Positions 45,558 through 57,926 of a stretch of 64,000 bases of DNA are shown here, in pieces. Under the pieces are notes generated by a model, which was given only the letters and a program-made list of their open reading frames with translations, was not told the DNA's origin and made no database searches. The DNA comes from Schistosoma haematobium (lineage: Eukaryota; Platyhelminthes; Trematoda; Strigeidida; Schistosomatidae): contig NC_067201.1 in NCBI RefSeq assembly GCF_000699445.3, positions 25,373,033-25,437,032 of the forward strand, written 5' to 3'. Every line of letters begins with the position of its first letter. The stretch's first letter is position 1. The translations under genes and the position numbers were made by a program.

Positions 45558-48500
45558 GAACACTTTGAACAGTCAGTCAGTAACAACGTAGAAATTCGTA
45601 CGTACGTACATCAGTTCGAGTTGCCACACCACATTGGCACGGAGATGGAGTGGTCGATTCAAATCCCGTAGTGCTAGATGTAGTGAAATTATAAGCTGTA
45701 ATCAGAAAAATTAGGGTTTGAAGATGTTATTCAAAGGAGTATAATACAGTGAAATGAATTTAGAAAGAGAAAAAGAAAGGGACATGAAGAAATCAGAAGA
45801 TCAGAATTTGGGAGAACACAAAGATTGGATGCACTTGTTCCATTGCAAACGATTTTGAGCCTTGGCATTCAGGGTCTCTAACCATCGGTTGCTATCATCT
45901 CGCACTCCCCAACTAGGTAGTCTACACCTGCAAATATGACTCAGTCCACTTGTCAGTGACTTCATGGACTTGTGCCATGTTTTGGTCTGGCCACCCCTAG
46001 CTTTCTTCCAACCTACTCCTATACCACTGAACATCGCACATCGAGGCAGTCGGTCGTTGGGCATACGTAACACGTGTCCCAGACATCTCAACTGATGAAG
46101 TTTCATTACTTCATCAATTGATTTGCTATCCCTACCTAGTACCCGTTTCCTAACAAATGCGTTACTTACTCGATGGTCCCATGATATACGAGCAGTGATT
46201 CGAAGACACCTATGATCAAATACTAGTAACCTACGGATATCCTCTACTCTTACCGGCCATGTTTCACTGCCATAAAGTAGGACGGAACGAACTGCTGCGC
46301 AGTAAACACGTCCTTTGGTTGATAGACGGATATCTCGCCTACGCCATAAATGACGCAAGTTGGCAAAAGCTAGTCGAGCCTTCTGTATCCGTGCTGAGAT
46401 TTCGTCACACACCAGACCACAAGGGCTGATGAGACTTCCAAGATAAGTGAAGCGGTCGACACACTCAACTACTTCACTCCCTATCACTAGTTCGGGTGTC
46501 GATGTAACCCAATCCTGAAGCAACATTTTGCATTTCGAGGGAGAGAATCGCATCCCGAGCATGCTTGCATTGTTGCTTAGAGTGGTCAGAAGACTCTGCA
46601 TTTTGTCAGCGTCTTCACCAAATAAAACTATGTCATCTGCATATTCTAAGCCAACAAGTGAACCTCCCGGTAGAAGTTCAACCCTGGAAATTTAGATGAG
46701 AAGAGTGTTATCTCTAAAAGTACGTCGACCACAAAGTTGAACAAGAATGGGGAGAGTGGACAGCCCTGACGAACACCACTTGAGGTAATCAATTCTGATG
46801 ACAGTTCGCCATAAGCTCTCACTCTACCAGTTGTGTTCGAGTAGAGAGCCTTTATAAGGTTAATGTACTTCTTTGGAACTCCGTTCAGTGACAAACACTG
46901 CCATAGAACCTCACGATCAACAGAGTCGAATGCCGCCTTAAGGTCGAGAAATACTACCATTGTGGGGCGTCTGAATGTGTGTCTGTGTTCTAGGACCTGA
47001 CGTAGTGTGAATATCTGGTCTATACAACCACGTCCAGGTCGAAAACCATCCTGATTTTCTCTAGTCCGCTCTTCACGAGCTTTAGTTAGACGTCGAAGTA
47101 TTATTCAAGCTAATATTTTAGACACTATATTTGTCAAACTGATTCCTCTATGATTGTCACAAGAGGACTTTTGTCCTTTCTTATAGACTGGCACAATCAG
47201 TGATTGAGACCAGTCAGATAGGATTACATCCAGTTCCCGAATTCTACCTAAGACCTCGGTTAATCTCATTGCTAATACTGGACCACCATCCTTAAAAATC
47301 TCAGGAGTAAACCTGTCAGGGCCTGCTGCTCTCCCTCGTTTCAGATTTCCTATGGCTTTTTCAACTTCGTAAAGAGTCGGAGGACCTGCACTAACTTGCC
47401 ATTCAGGTTGACTGTAGATCGTGGGAAACTGAAGTGTGGTTGAAGGCCAGTTGAACTGATCCCTAAAGTGTTCTGCCCATCGATCCAACCTCCTGGATTG
47501 AGAATGTATAATATGACCATCTTTCTCTGAGAGTGTTTCGCTAACAGTCGGTTTCCTAATACCGGATTCCTTAGCAAGTCTGAACAATTGTCTGCTATTA
47601 CCTATTTCCGCTGTCTTTTCCATCTCTCTTGCTTTCACTGTACACCACTGTTCACGGTCATTGCATAGACTTCTTGTCAGATTGCGCTAAAGCTGACTTC
47701 GCTCTTCATTATCTTCAGAGCCAGGTGGAATGAGTTTCCGAGCATCTATCAGTGAGATAGATGCTGCTGAGATCCAGTGTTTCTCCCTAACCTTGTGGCT
47801 TACCGTACTAGCAGATATCACTGCTGTTTCCACAGCTTTTCGGATATCATTCCATGCTGCCTCGGGGTGGGCATCACATACATGGCTGCCTTTATTGTTT
47901 TCCTAGTTGTTCCTGAAATATACTCTTAACTTGACTATCATTAAGTAGGCCCCTAAGAGGTTTCCTTGCAGAGTCTTTCCTACGTCCAGTAAGACGCAAG
48001 CAAATACGCGCTCGCACTAGAGCATGATCTGAATCTAGGCATGTGCTCCAGAATGAGCGACAGTCTTCAATCGAGCCCCTCCATCGGTGGCTGATAGCTA
48101 TGTGATCTATTCGGGTCCAACGTTGGGACGAATTAGGGGTCTCCATGTTAAAAGATGTTTTTCCTTATGTTTAATGTTAGTATTTGCAAGGAACAGGCGG
48201 TTATCTGAGCATAGCTGCAACAGACGGTCGCCATTATCTGTTGTTTGAACCAAAAAACTATAAGATCCACCCAGGTGTCTTTCCCTTTCTCTTAGTTTAC
48301 CTACTTGAGCATTAAAATCACTAGCCAGTATTACTACATCAGGGCGCTTAGCCTTTTGGAGTAGGTTGGAAAGCTCCCTGTCAAACCCGTCTTTTACATC
48401 ATCTGAGATGCAGTTAGTGGGAGAATAGGCAGAGACGACGAAGAGGCGACGACAAGGGTCCCTATCTTTCCGAGTCCTTATTGTTCCGTTCAGTCGGACA

Positions 48501-49530
48501 GCGCACAAACGACTGTCTACTGGGATCCACTCTAAGAGAGCTAGTTCTGCCCTAGGACTCGATGCTATACATACGCCATCAAAACCACGGGAAGCAGCAT
48601 CAGGGCTTCCAGATACACGAAGTTCGAATCGACTTGGTTCTTTATTTTAACATGGTGAGGTCAAATGAATGACGCTACTCGGATCCTGTATGGGCGTTTC
48701 GGAGACGCAGCACACATCAATGGCACGAGATTCTAAAGTTCTAGCTAAGGAAGCCCGTTGTCCTATTTGGCACAGTGTTCGGACGTTAAAAGCTCCTATG
48801 TGTAGTTTAGAGCGTGGTTCCAAGAGACCAGGAATAACGTTTCGCGTACACAAATCGTTTGCTGTAGAGGTGCGAGGTGATAAAGGGACGTGAGGAGGAT
48901 TAGTCGTGGGAATATGAGGGGTATTATGAGGCGTAGGAAGGATTTGGATGTGACCAACTTGGTCTCGTGTGCTGTTACGCATATGACGGCTGAGATCACT
49001 TCCCGGCTGCCCATACCGTGGAAGGGTATTTCTTGAGGAACCTGAAAAGGAAATCGGATTAGTGTTGGTCTTGACGACCTGGGAGCGTGACCACAGAGCC
49101 CAAGGGACAACTGCTTGAGGCCGGTCGCACACGACCTTTTCGTGTTAGGTTTTTAATGTGTTAGCTCCGTTCTTCAACGGGTCTTGCCACCGGAGACGGA
49201 AATCGGCGAGGTAAGGTTAGGTGTGACATTTTCAGGGTCAACCTTTTCTAACTCCTTCCTTCCTTGTGAGAAGGCAGAATCGCTGCAGATGCTGGTTGTC
49301 CGAGGGAAAATCCTTACTACTGTCACACCTCTTTACTGTCAGCACTACGACTTCGCCCTCAGATCTTGAGTTGCTTTTTCTAGTCTTACCGTTCTCCAAT
49401 CGACATGCCTGACATGGTAGGACCTACAGGAACATATGTTCTAGCCAATATAGCTCGGTTGGGTCATCACGATAGGAAAGCCTGACCAACGCGTCAAGGT
49501 AGCAGCCTCGGCCGGGGAACACTTTGAACA
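45558..49530 (-). mobile_element. Second full-length RTE-A-type element, decayed, 14-bp TSD
   Basis: GAACACTTTGAACA occurs at 45558-45571 and 49517-49530. The element between (45572-49516, ~3.94 kb, minus strand) starts with a GC-rich leader and ends with ACTGACTGACT. It interrupts an arm segment: 45235-45505 and 49545-49905 are one block in the left arm (7750-8480). Leader and 3' tail differ from the element at 40957-44900, so it is a separate subfamily with a related protein. Confidence 0.88.
45801..49132 (-). pseudogene. RTE-A-type endonuclease/RT, broken into several frames
   Basis: Pieces 5' to 3' on the minus strand: 49132-48647 ends in 'HIGAFNVRTLCQIGQR...CCVSETPIQD' (endonuclease start); 48508-48107 has 'FVVSAYSPTN' and 'ILASDFNAQVG'; 48146-47892 has 'RIDHIAIS' and 'DSDHALV'; 47638-47105 is the linker and RT start ('AAGPDRFTPEIFKDGG', 'NHRGISLTNIVSKILA'); 46960-46646 has motif A 'VFLDLKAAFDSVDR' and motif B 'GVRQGCPLSPFLFNF'; just before 46601 is 'LEYADDIVLF'; 46601-45801 is the C-terminal part ('LLYGSETWPVRVEDIRRL'). 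At least five frame changes or stops separate them, so it is non-functional. Catalytic motifs remain readable, indicating moderate age. Confidence 0.85.
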
Positions 49531-50339
49531 ATACCAATTAATGGAAATATTGCATTTTTCTCTCAACTGTCAACCAAAACAAGCTATAAATTACAATGAC
49601 AGAACTGTTCATAGTATAATTCATTCAATATACTACTCTAATGTGTACTCCAGTGACTAAAATGAAAATGTATTACACATCAAACCACTAAATATTTACT
49701 GATATAAAGTAGATTGATTCTATTCTTAGTGATAGTAGGTCCTCTTAAACCGTAACATAAACAAATATGCTCCATAACTGAGAATACATTCCAATCAAAA
49801 TCACGTACTAAAACCACAGTTATCAAACACTTTGTAATATTTAAAATGTCATCAACGAAGCCATCTCTTAACCGTGATGTTATTGTGAATCAGTAACTAC
49901 CATAAATTGGTGTTGAATTTTCATAACATATCCATATTTAAAAAAGAAACATGAGATAATATGTCAGATTAGGTTAATGTTTAAACAAAATACAGTTGTT
50001 ATATTAAGAGGTCTCATGTAAAACATTTTGTAGTGAAATCGCTCAATCTGTAATATCACACACGAAAACGTTTCCTTTTTGCTCGGCCATACTATAATTG
50101 AACTTTAAAAACACGAAAATTAGCGAAGGGATCTCTTCTCAATGAATTTCTTATCGAGATGTACAATGCTATATATATGAAAATGTTTTGTTAAAGTACT
50201 AGTGCCGCAAGGCAATGTTAACAAAGAATAACCAAGACGATGTAGTAAAAAAGCATAATACTAGACAACGTAGTGCAAATAATAACAATAGACAATAAGT
50301 TGATAACGAATCATAACGTGAATGTAGTAAGATGATTAA
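49531..50339 (-). repeat. Right-arm sequence without gene
   Basis: Reverse matches: 49545-49905 to 7750-8160 and 49960-50339 to 6655-7000. No coding signal. It is the empty site for the RTE-B insertion at 4271-6648. Confidence 0.6.
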
Positions 50340-51260
50340 ACTGTTCCTTTCGATAGTTGAAATCATGAGTCAATTGAAGTTGGACCTATCTTATACACAA
50401 CTTCAAAATCAAACTGTAGATCAGTAGAATGATTACAGTCGATTAGATGTTCAGGTATGCAACTCGTAACTGCTTTCCTCTCACCTTTGTATAACCACAT
50501 TGGGACATGTTCCCAGGGATTATTAGGTTTTTCCCAATTTTGTGGTTCACAATTCTCCGAACTTTTAGCTGCACGCAGGCATGGCGAACAATCGTGGCAC
50601 CTAATTTCGATATCTTGATGCATTGTAAGCCATTAAGCATAGCTTGGAGCCAAAGATTTCATCTTGCTGATGGCGCGATAGCCGCTTTGGAATTGTTTTA
50701 AAATTTTTCTGCGTAATGTTTCTGGACCAATGAATCTGTGACTGGACGTAATACATTAAATGATAATTGTGAGTGAGTCCTCTTGGCGAGAATATTAGTA
50801 CAGTTCTTCTTAAATACGACGGTTCGGGAATTCGATGAGAAGATAATTTATAACTTATCTCAAGATCTCGTCATCTTCCGTAGCTTCTTTGTTGACTCTG
50901 AATGTGATTGAAAGACCATAAATTGCATCTTCCAATATTCAGTGTACTTCTGTTTCCGTCTCAATTGCTGCCACCAATGTATCTTCTTGCCATTTCACTT
51001 GTGAATCAACTGAGTTTTCCCCTCAGCATTCGTCGTACTGATGCGGTCACAGATCGAGTTTATGGAATGGTCTGATATTTTCGGCCTATATATCCAGTCA
51101 CATCCTAATAAGTCAAGTGATGAATTATTACTCCATTCTCACAGTGAATCTCACCGGCGATGTTTAACGTTTCCCGGATGATCTGTGAAGTGAATGTTGA
51201 ATTGGATAGATTAGGTTTGAATCCTTTAGAATATACTTTCGATTGTTGACGGTGTTCTCG
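50340..51260 (-). pseudogene. Gypsy integrase / PLE tail fusion, right-arm copy
   Basis: Minus strand from 51260: the same decayed Gypsy region as 3120-3880 (block 'ccaattcaacatt', 'gttaaacatcgccggtgaga'), ending in 'CLRAAKSSENCEPQNWEKPNNPWEHVP' at about 50505. It then switches to PLE 'MWLYKGERKAVTS', 'PEHLIDCNHSTDLQFDFEVVYKIG'. The integrase zinc finger end 'IEIRCHDCSPCLRAAKS' is readable. At 50345-50390 the PLE match stops, replaced by a short segment ('caattgactcatgatttcaa') that looks like the tail of a hammerhead SINE. Confidence 0.65.
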
Positions 51261-51439
51261 AATTTGACGATGACATTATTTATGCTCTTTTCTATAACAT
51301 GTAGTACAAGGATGATTAATCAATGGACTTCTTGTTGAACTCACTTTTGTATATTGTTTTATACTACTTTTTATATTAAGTAAACAGTTTGATTTCTAAT
51401 AATATTTGAAAGTATGATGTTACACGTTTATTTGCTGTG

Positions 51440-51900
51440 TAATATCCGAAAGTATTTACGAAAACTGATCAAATTTACTATATTTGTTATGGTAATTATC
51501 ATCCTACAACATTTGTAACAGTTATATTCAGCTTTGATGCACTGACTGAATCTATGTTTTAATGCTTAATGTTATTCCATATTTGTGTATTCCTAGTTCG
51601 ATTGTTGATAGTCATCATTAAAATTCGGCACTGTCATTTTCGCCATCACATAATGTGATGAATTTTTATGTTATCGTTGCAGGTAGCCCATTTCTATTTA
51701 GAAGTACAGACGCGTTCATCGTAACAGATACTTCACGACTTGTGGTTTGCAACCAATAATGCAGCAGTTCTCCCGATTATTGTTTGTTTTCCAACCTTGG
51801 TTTTATCCAACTTTCAGTTGTATATTTACTATAATTAATAGCTTTATTCACTATTATATATTTGGTACAATGTAGATTTGTCTGCACAAGGTTAGACGTA
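51440..51900 (+). repeat. R1 copy 2 followed by a minus-strand RTE tail remnant
   Basis: 51440-51830 matches 1-400 directly (R1). 51830-51900 is the reverse complement of the RTE 3' tail type at 2455-2545. The tail also sits at the position expected from the inverted arms. Confidence 0.55.
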
Positions 51901-51959
51901 TCGAAATAATTACTTGACCAAAAAGACGTAAAGAGTGAGAAATTACATAAGAATAAAAT

Positions 51960-52910
51960 AGCCTGTAAACGCGTACCTGTGGTTATCTTCCCATCAGAGC
52001 TTTAAACATCAACACACGACACACCAATCCACTGAGCTTAGTTAGGTAATAACTTCCACAAAAATATGGAAATAAAATTGGTCATAGTACAGAGATATCT
52101 GGTCGTATGACACGAGTTTTAATATACTTTACGTGATGAATACTCCAGAAGTTAGTTCTGCTATTTTACGATGGTCTGTTAGGCTTCAGTATATCCTGTT
52201 TCATTAAATTCATGATCTCTATTAACTGACCGAAGAGTTCTATTTTATTTGCTCATAGATATCATAACACACTAATCCACAAGTGGTAGGCTGACACATA
52301 TAATTAGGTGGTAAAACATTACACATGGAACTCAATAACCAACTGAATAATTTTCATAATTATTGTATAAACAACGACTAAATTAAGCACTGAATGTCCT
52401 AATTAATTTTGTTATTGTTAGAATGTGTGTATCAGAAAATATTCTACAACCGACTGTAATATTCTTCTGGTGGTAGTGATAAATGAAGTAGTCCACATTA
52501 TGTGGTCTCGAGTCATATATAAAGGGTTGGTTTCCTTAATGATAATAATACACTTTATTATGGCTTGACGATCATATCTTTCGCTTTCTGAAGAGAAAGT
52601 TTAATGAATATATCTAAATATATTTACATATTATTCATGAGTTTGTAGAATTTTTTTACCGAGAATAGATATTTGCGTAGTGAAATTTATAATTTGGTCT
52701 GTCTAATAAAGTCAATGTGTTTGAAACCATCAGAGGGCTTACGATTATCTGTTTATATACTGACTTATTACAGCATTTTAACAAGCGAACATCTCTCTAA
52801 ACAATTTTCAGAGCTCTGATAGATTGTGTCAGTGCTTCATATTAATAATAATAATAATAATACTAGTAACAATAATAATAGTACTAATAATGTGCTCAAT
52901 ACAGTAAGCG
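51960..52910 (-). repeat. Outer end of the right arm
   Basis: Reverse match to 440-2040: 'gcgtagtgaaatttataatt', 'cttacgattatctgtttata' and 'tttaatatactttacgtga' have clear partners. It lacks the RTE-B fragment present at 681-1119 and a few hundred bp (about 1300-1680). An imperfect (AAT)n run is at 52843-52890. Confidence 0.7.
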
Positions 52911-53139
52911 ACAATAAGCATTAGGTGTTATAAAATGTTTTTCAATAAGCACTTATTTCTTCAAGTTTTTAAACATCCAGATAAATAGAGTCTTAGTAAC
53001 ACATTCGTAAAATTTTATTTTACTAAATACAAAATAAAACAACTGCAGTTATATCTCAACTAAACATAAACCAATTTCTGCATTTCTTCAGTATTGCTCA
53101 GAATTGACTGTCATTGCTAATATACAGTACTTTTATGCA

Positions 53140-53334
53140 TAACACTATATCAACTGATAATACAATGGTGTATACTACTATATTTATTCCTAATAGAAAG
53201 TGGAATGCCTGGAGGCAGAAAGTTGAGAAAATCGAAGCGATGGAACGTGGTAACACAGAGACAGTCAAGTCTGGGACGATTGATTGACATTTTCAAAATG
53301 AAGCATTTACAGCATAGTTTCGCCTGTAGCTCAT
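53140..53334 (+). other. Leader-like segment upstream of the RTE chimera
   Basis: GC-richer than its flank. A short frame at 53205 reads 'MPGGRKLRKSKRWNVVTQRQSS', basic and without known motif. It runs directly into the RTE-B leader ('gtcggtcctgagaccgggta', 'ttagcgacaccatcc'), so it may be the 5' part of that element's leader or an unrelated exon. I cannot decide. Confidence 0.3.
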
Positions 53335-53928
53335 CTAGAGTTACTGTCGGTCCTGAGACCGGGTATGAGATTAGCGACACCATCCCGTAGAAATCTAACT
53401 CTCTAAGAAACGCTAACCAGAAAAAGTAATTCAAACTATTTAAACTCTGCCTCGGGAGTAAGAAGGTCTTCGTTTAGAAGAGTTACAACGCCTCATGGTG
53501 AAAGTCGAGTTCCTTTGGAAGCCACGAGGACGATGCTCCTTCTAACAACCAGAGCAACATTTTTTATAGGTGCATGGAATGGCCGGACAATGTGGAATAC
53601 AGTGAAGACCATTCAAAAAAACGGAAATGAGGATATATAACTTGGCAGTACTGGGAATCGGCGAAACCCATTAGACTCAAGCTGGACAACAAAGGCTAAA
53701 TACTGGAGAGATGCTGCTATACTCCGGTCTCGGAGAGGAAAATGCTCCACACACTCAGGGAGTTGCTCTAATGCTGTCCAAGGTAGAATGAAATGCACTT
53801 GTATGATGGCCATCTCACGGATCCAGAATCATCAAAGCATCATTCAAAACAAAGAAGGAGGGAATTACAACGAATATTATCCAATGTTATGCACCTACCA
53901 ATGATAGCAACGACGACATTAAAGATCA
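53335..53928 (+). pseudogene. RTE-B leader and endonuclease, 5' part of the chimera
   Basis: After the leader, broken frames give 'TIFIGAWNGRTMWN', 'AKYWRDAAI', 'SRIQNHQSIIQNKEGG' and 'YYPMLCTYQ', the RTE-B endonuclease as in 6462-6061. The match ends at the 'NDDIKDQF' codons (about 53928), where family A sequence begins. Confidence 0.75.
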
Positions 53929-55860
53929 ATTCCGAACTTTTGAGAAAGCTAAACGCTCAAACATAGTTCTCGTAGAGGGTGACTTTAATGCTCAGATACG
54001 TATTTTGAACCAAACAGAAAGGTATGTAGGTGGATATTTTAGTATTCCGTGCCCTAATACGGGCACGCATCTGCTTGCGCCTTATTGGACGCAAAAACCA
54101 CATTAAAAGACCTATTAGAATTGAGTTGAGTAACGGAAAAACCAAAAGTAGTTTCCAGGAACAACTGAGGTCACACTTAGGTAGTTCTGAAAACGAGGCT
54201 AACCCAAATGTTGCTTCGGAAGACATACAAAAGCTGTGGAAACAGCAGTGACATCTACTAGTGACTTAAACCACAGAGTTACAAAGAACCAGTGGATTTC
54301 TTAAAGTCTATCACACTGATGGATTCTCGCAAACTCGTCCATCAGGTTCTGAACACGATGAAGAGCGTAAACAAATCAAATCTAGGTTAAGAAAAAGTCT
54401 AAGAAACGACCGTGAGTAGTGGTGGGCAATAAAAGCAAAAGAAATGGAAAAGGCAGCGACCATAGGGAACACAAGACAACTTTACAGTCTAATAAAAGAA
54501 ACCGTAATTAATAAGTCAAGTGTAAGTGAGACTATTTCGGAAAAAGATGAAACTCTCATCTGCTCCCAGTCCAGACATTTAAAACGATGGGCGGAACATT
54601 TTAGAGAACAGTTCAACTGGCCTTCAGCTACTCTACAACTACCCTCCATTCCCAGACAGTGTGAGTGGAACATTGAAGTAGGTCCCCCAACTCTAGCTGA
54701 AGTTCAAAAGGCTATAGTTAATCTGAAACGAGGAAGGGCAGCTGGTCCAGATGGATTGGATCCAGAAGTCTTTAAGGATGGTGGTCCTATTTTAGCGATT
54801 AGGTTGACTAATATTTTAGCTAAAACCTGGGAGTTACACCTTATCCTATCTAACTGGTCGCAATCACTTATCGGGATTAGTTTAATTAATATAGTATCTA
54901 AAATACTAGCCTCGATAATTATCAGACTCCTAAATAAGACTCGTGAATCGCAAACACGAGAGAACCAAGCTGGCTTCACACCTGGTCGTGGCTGCATCAA
55001 CCACATATTCACCATTCATCAGGTTCTAGAACACAGGCATACCTATCGGCGTCCGACGATGGTGGTATTTCTTGACTTAAAAGCAGCATTTGACTCGGTA
55101 GACCGCGAGATTCTGTGGCAGTGTCTGTCATTGAAAGGCCTACCACAGAAGTACATAAACCTTATGAAGGCTCTTTACTCGAACACCACTAGTCGAGTCA
55201 GAGCTTATGGCGAACTGTCATCTGCTTTTTCAACCTCAAGTGGTGTCCGTCAAGGCTGTCCACTTTATCAATTTTTGTTTATCTTCATCATAGACATACT
55301 AATGGAAATCACATTCTCGTCGACTGAATTCTCGAATATTGATCTCCTACCAGATGGTCCAATTATCGACTTAGAATACGCAGATGACATAGTCCTGTTT
55401 GGTGAAGACGCTGACAAAATGCAGAGTCTTCTGGTAGCACTAAGCAACAATGCCAGAATGTTTGGAATGCGCTTCTCTCCCTCTAAATGCAAGTTTTTGC
55501 TTCAGGACTGGTCTGCGTCAACACCTGAACTGAGGATAGGGATTCAAATAGTCGAACGCGTTGACAACTTTACTTATCTTGGAAGTGTGATCAGCCCTAA
55601 TGGGTTGGTATCGGACGAAATCTCAGCACGGATTCGAAAAGCTCGATTGGCTTTTGCCAACTTGCGCCACCTATGGCGAAGGCGAGATATTCGTCTATCA
55701 ATAAGAGGACGAGTACACTGCGCGGCAGTCCGTTCTGTTTTACTTTACGGCAGCGAAACATGGCCCTTAAGGGTAGAAGATACTCGTAAGCTACTAGTAT
55801 TCGACCACAGATGCCTTAGAAATATTGCTGGCGTCTGCTGGGATCACCGGGAATCACCGG
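53929..55860 (+). pseudogene. RTE-A block embedded in the RTE-B element
   Basis: It begins inside the endonuclease ('KAKRSNIVLVEGDFNAQI'), continues through the linker, and holds an RT frame open for 473 codons (54444-55865): 'GRAAGPDGLDPEVFKDGG', motif A 'VFLDLKAAFDSVDR', motif B 'GVRQGCPLYQFLF', motif C 'LEYADDIVLF' and 'LLYGSETWPLRVEDTRKL'. It ends at 'WDHR'. An in-frame gap of ~16 codons removes the 'VPVYKKGQKSSCDNHR' segment between 'SQSLI' and 'GISL'. Both family A ends are missing, which simple 5' truncation does not explain. Confidence 0.8.
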
Positions 55861-57926
55861 AATAGACAACACCAGATATGAAGATATCATGGGACGACAT
55901 GAACTGGGAGAGAGACACGAAAATGGTAAAGATTTTCAAATCTACGTGCATTCAAAAATTGGTCATAGGAGGCACAATATTTCCACACAAACTTATACAC
56001 AAAGCTGCATTAATCTCACCGGACCACACTACAGAGAGAGCCAGATAGATCATATTTGCATCAACAAAAAATTCCGAAGGACAATGGAAGATGTGAGAAC
56101 CAAGAGAGGTGCTGACATAGCTTCAGATCACCACCTAGTTGTAGCCAATTTAAAACTGAGGCTAAAGAAGAACTGGACAAGTGGACAAACAGCACTACAA
56201 AGGTTCAATACATCCTTCCTTCGAGATACTGACAAACTCAATGAATTCAAGATAGCTCTCAACAACAGGTTCCAAGCCTTACAAGATCTACTGAATGAAG
56301 AAGAAACTACTATGGAGGACAACTGGAAAGGTATCAAAAAGCATTAACTTCAACGTGTCAAGAGGTTCTGGGCCTAAAGAAACACCATCATAGTGAATGA
56401 ATCTCTATAGAAACTCTGGACAAGATCAAAGAAAGGAAGAACAAGAAAACAGCAATTAACAATAGCCGAACACGAGCAGAGAAAGTCCAAGCACAAGCTG
56501 AGTATATAGAAGCAAACAAGAAAGTGAAGAAAAGCATAAAAGCCAACAAGCAGAAATACGTGAAATAACTATAAATGACAATGTAAAGCTGCAAGAGAAG
56601 GAAATATGGAACAAGTATATGATACATCGAAGAAACTAGTAGGGAAATTTAGTAAACCAGAGAGACCGGTCAAAGACAAAGAAGGCAGGCCAATTACTGA
56701 AATCCAAGAACAGCGGAACAGATGGGTAGAATACTTCGAGGAACTCCTAAATAGGCCGACTCCAATGAATCTATCGAACATCGAGGCAGAACACACAGAT
56801 CTTCTTATAGATTTCAATCCACCAACGACAGACGAAATCAGAATTGCCATCAGATAAATCAAGAGCGGGAAAACAGCAGCACCTGACAACATACCAGCTG
56901 AAGCACTGAGGTCAGACATCGAACTAACTACAAACCTTCTACTCAAAAAGATTTGGGAGGAGGAACAAGTGCCGATGGACTGGAATGAAGGACACCTCAT
57001 CAACATTCTAAAGCGAGGAGATATCAGCAAATGTGAAAACTACAGAGGCATCACACTACTGTCAGTAATAGGGAAAGTCCTTATCAGAGTGTTGCTGAAC
57101 CGGATGAAAGACGCAGTAGACGCCCAACTTTGAGATCACCAGGCTGGATTCCATAAGAATCAGTCATATACAGACCAACTTGCGACACTACGGATCATCG
57201 TCGAACAATCAGTTGAGTGGAACTCGTCACTGTACATCAACTTCATTGATTATGAAAAAGCGTTTGACAGTGTAGATAAGAGGACGTTATGAAAACTTCT
57301 TCGACACTATAGAGTTCTTGAGAAGATTGTCAATATTATCCGGAACTCATACGACGGACTACAGTGCAAGGCCGTTTAGATGCAGACGAAAAGGCAAGGA
57401 TTGGCAAAGAAAGAATAGCATTCATACAGTTGAAATACATATGGAAATCAAAACAACTTTCAACCAATGTCAAAGCGAGAATCTTCAATACGAACGTCAA
57501 GGCAGTTTTACTGTAAAGAGCTAAAACTTGGAGAACTGCAACAATTATCACCAAGAAGGTACAAGTATTTCTAAATAGTTGTCTACGCAAGATAATCAAC
57601 ACCAGATAACATCAGCAACAGTCTTTGGTGGGAGTGAACGAACCAGCTTCCAGCTGAAGAGGAAATTAAGAAAAGACGATGGAAATATATAGGACATAAG
57701 TGACGCAAATCATCAAAATGTATCATGAGGCAATCCCTAACTTGGAACCCTGAAGAGAAGTGGAAAAGAGGAAAGCCAGAGAACACATTACGTCGAGAAT
57801 TAGAATCAGATATGAAAAGGATGTGTTTACAACTGGAAAGAGCTTGGAAAAGGGTTGGGTGGAGAATGCTTGTGAGCGGCCTATGCTCCTTTACGAAGAG
57901 TAACAGGCGTGTGTAAGTAAGTAATT
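55861..57926 (+). pseudogene. RTE-B endonuclease end, RT and tail, 3' part of the chimera
   Basis: It resumes at 'GIDNTRYEDIMGRHELGERHENG', only ~27 codons after the point where family B stopped at 53928. Then come 'DHICINKKFRRTMEDVRTKRGADIASDHHLVVA', 'PVKDKEGRPITEIQEQ', 'WEEEQVPMDWNEGHLI' and motif A 'NFIDYEKAFDSVD'. A deletion from just before motif B to near 'AKARIGKE' removes motif C. It ends with '[11 protein letters not shown]', 'FTKSNRR' and a taag-type tail at about 57915. Several stops; dead. Confidence 0.8.

Larger units (their letters stand above)
35030..52910 (-). repeat. Right arm of the large inverted duplication
   Basis: Counterpart of 440-14520; anchor blocks are listed there. 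It is longer than the left arm because it contains two ~3.94-kb RTE elements and additional PLE insertions. Net of recognisable insertions, both arms are of broadly similar size. Confidence 0.75.
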
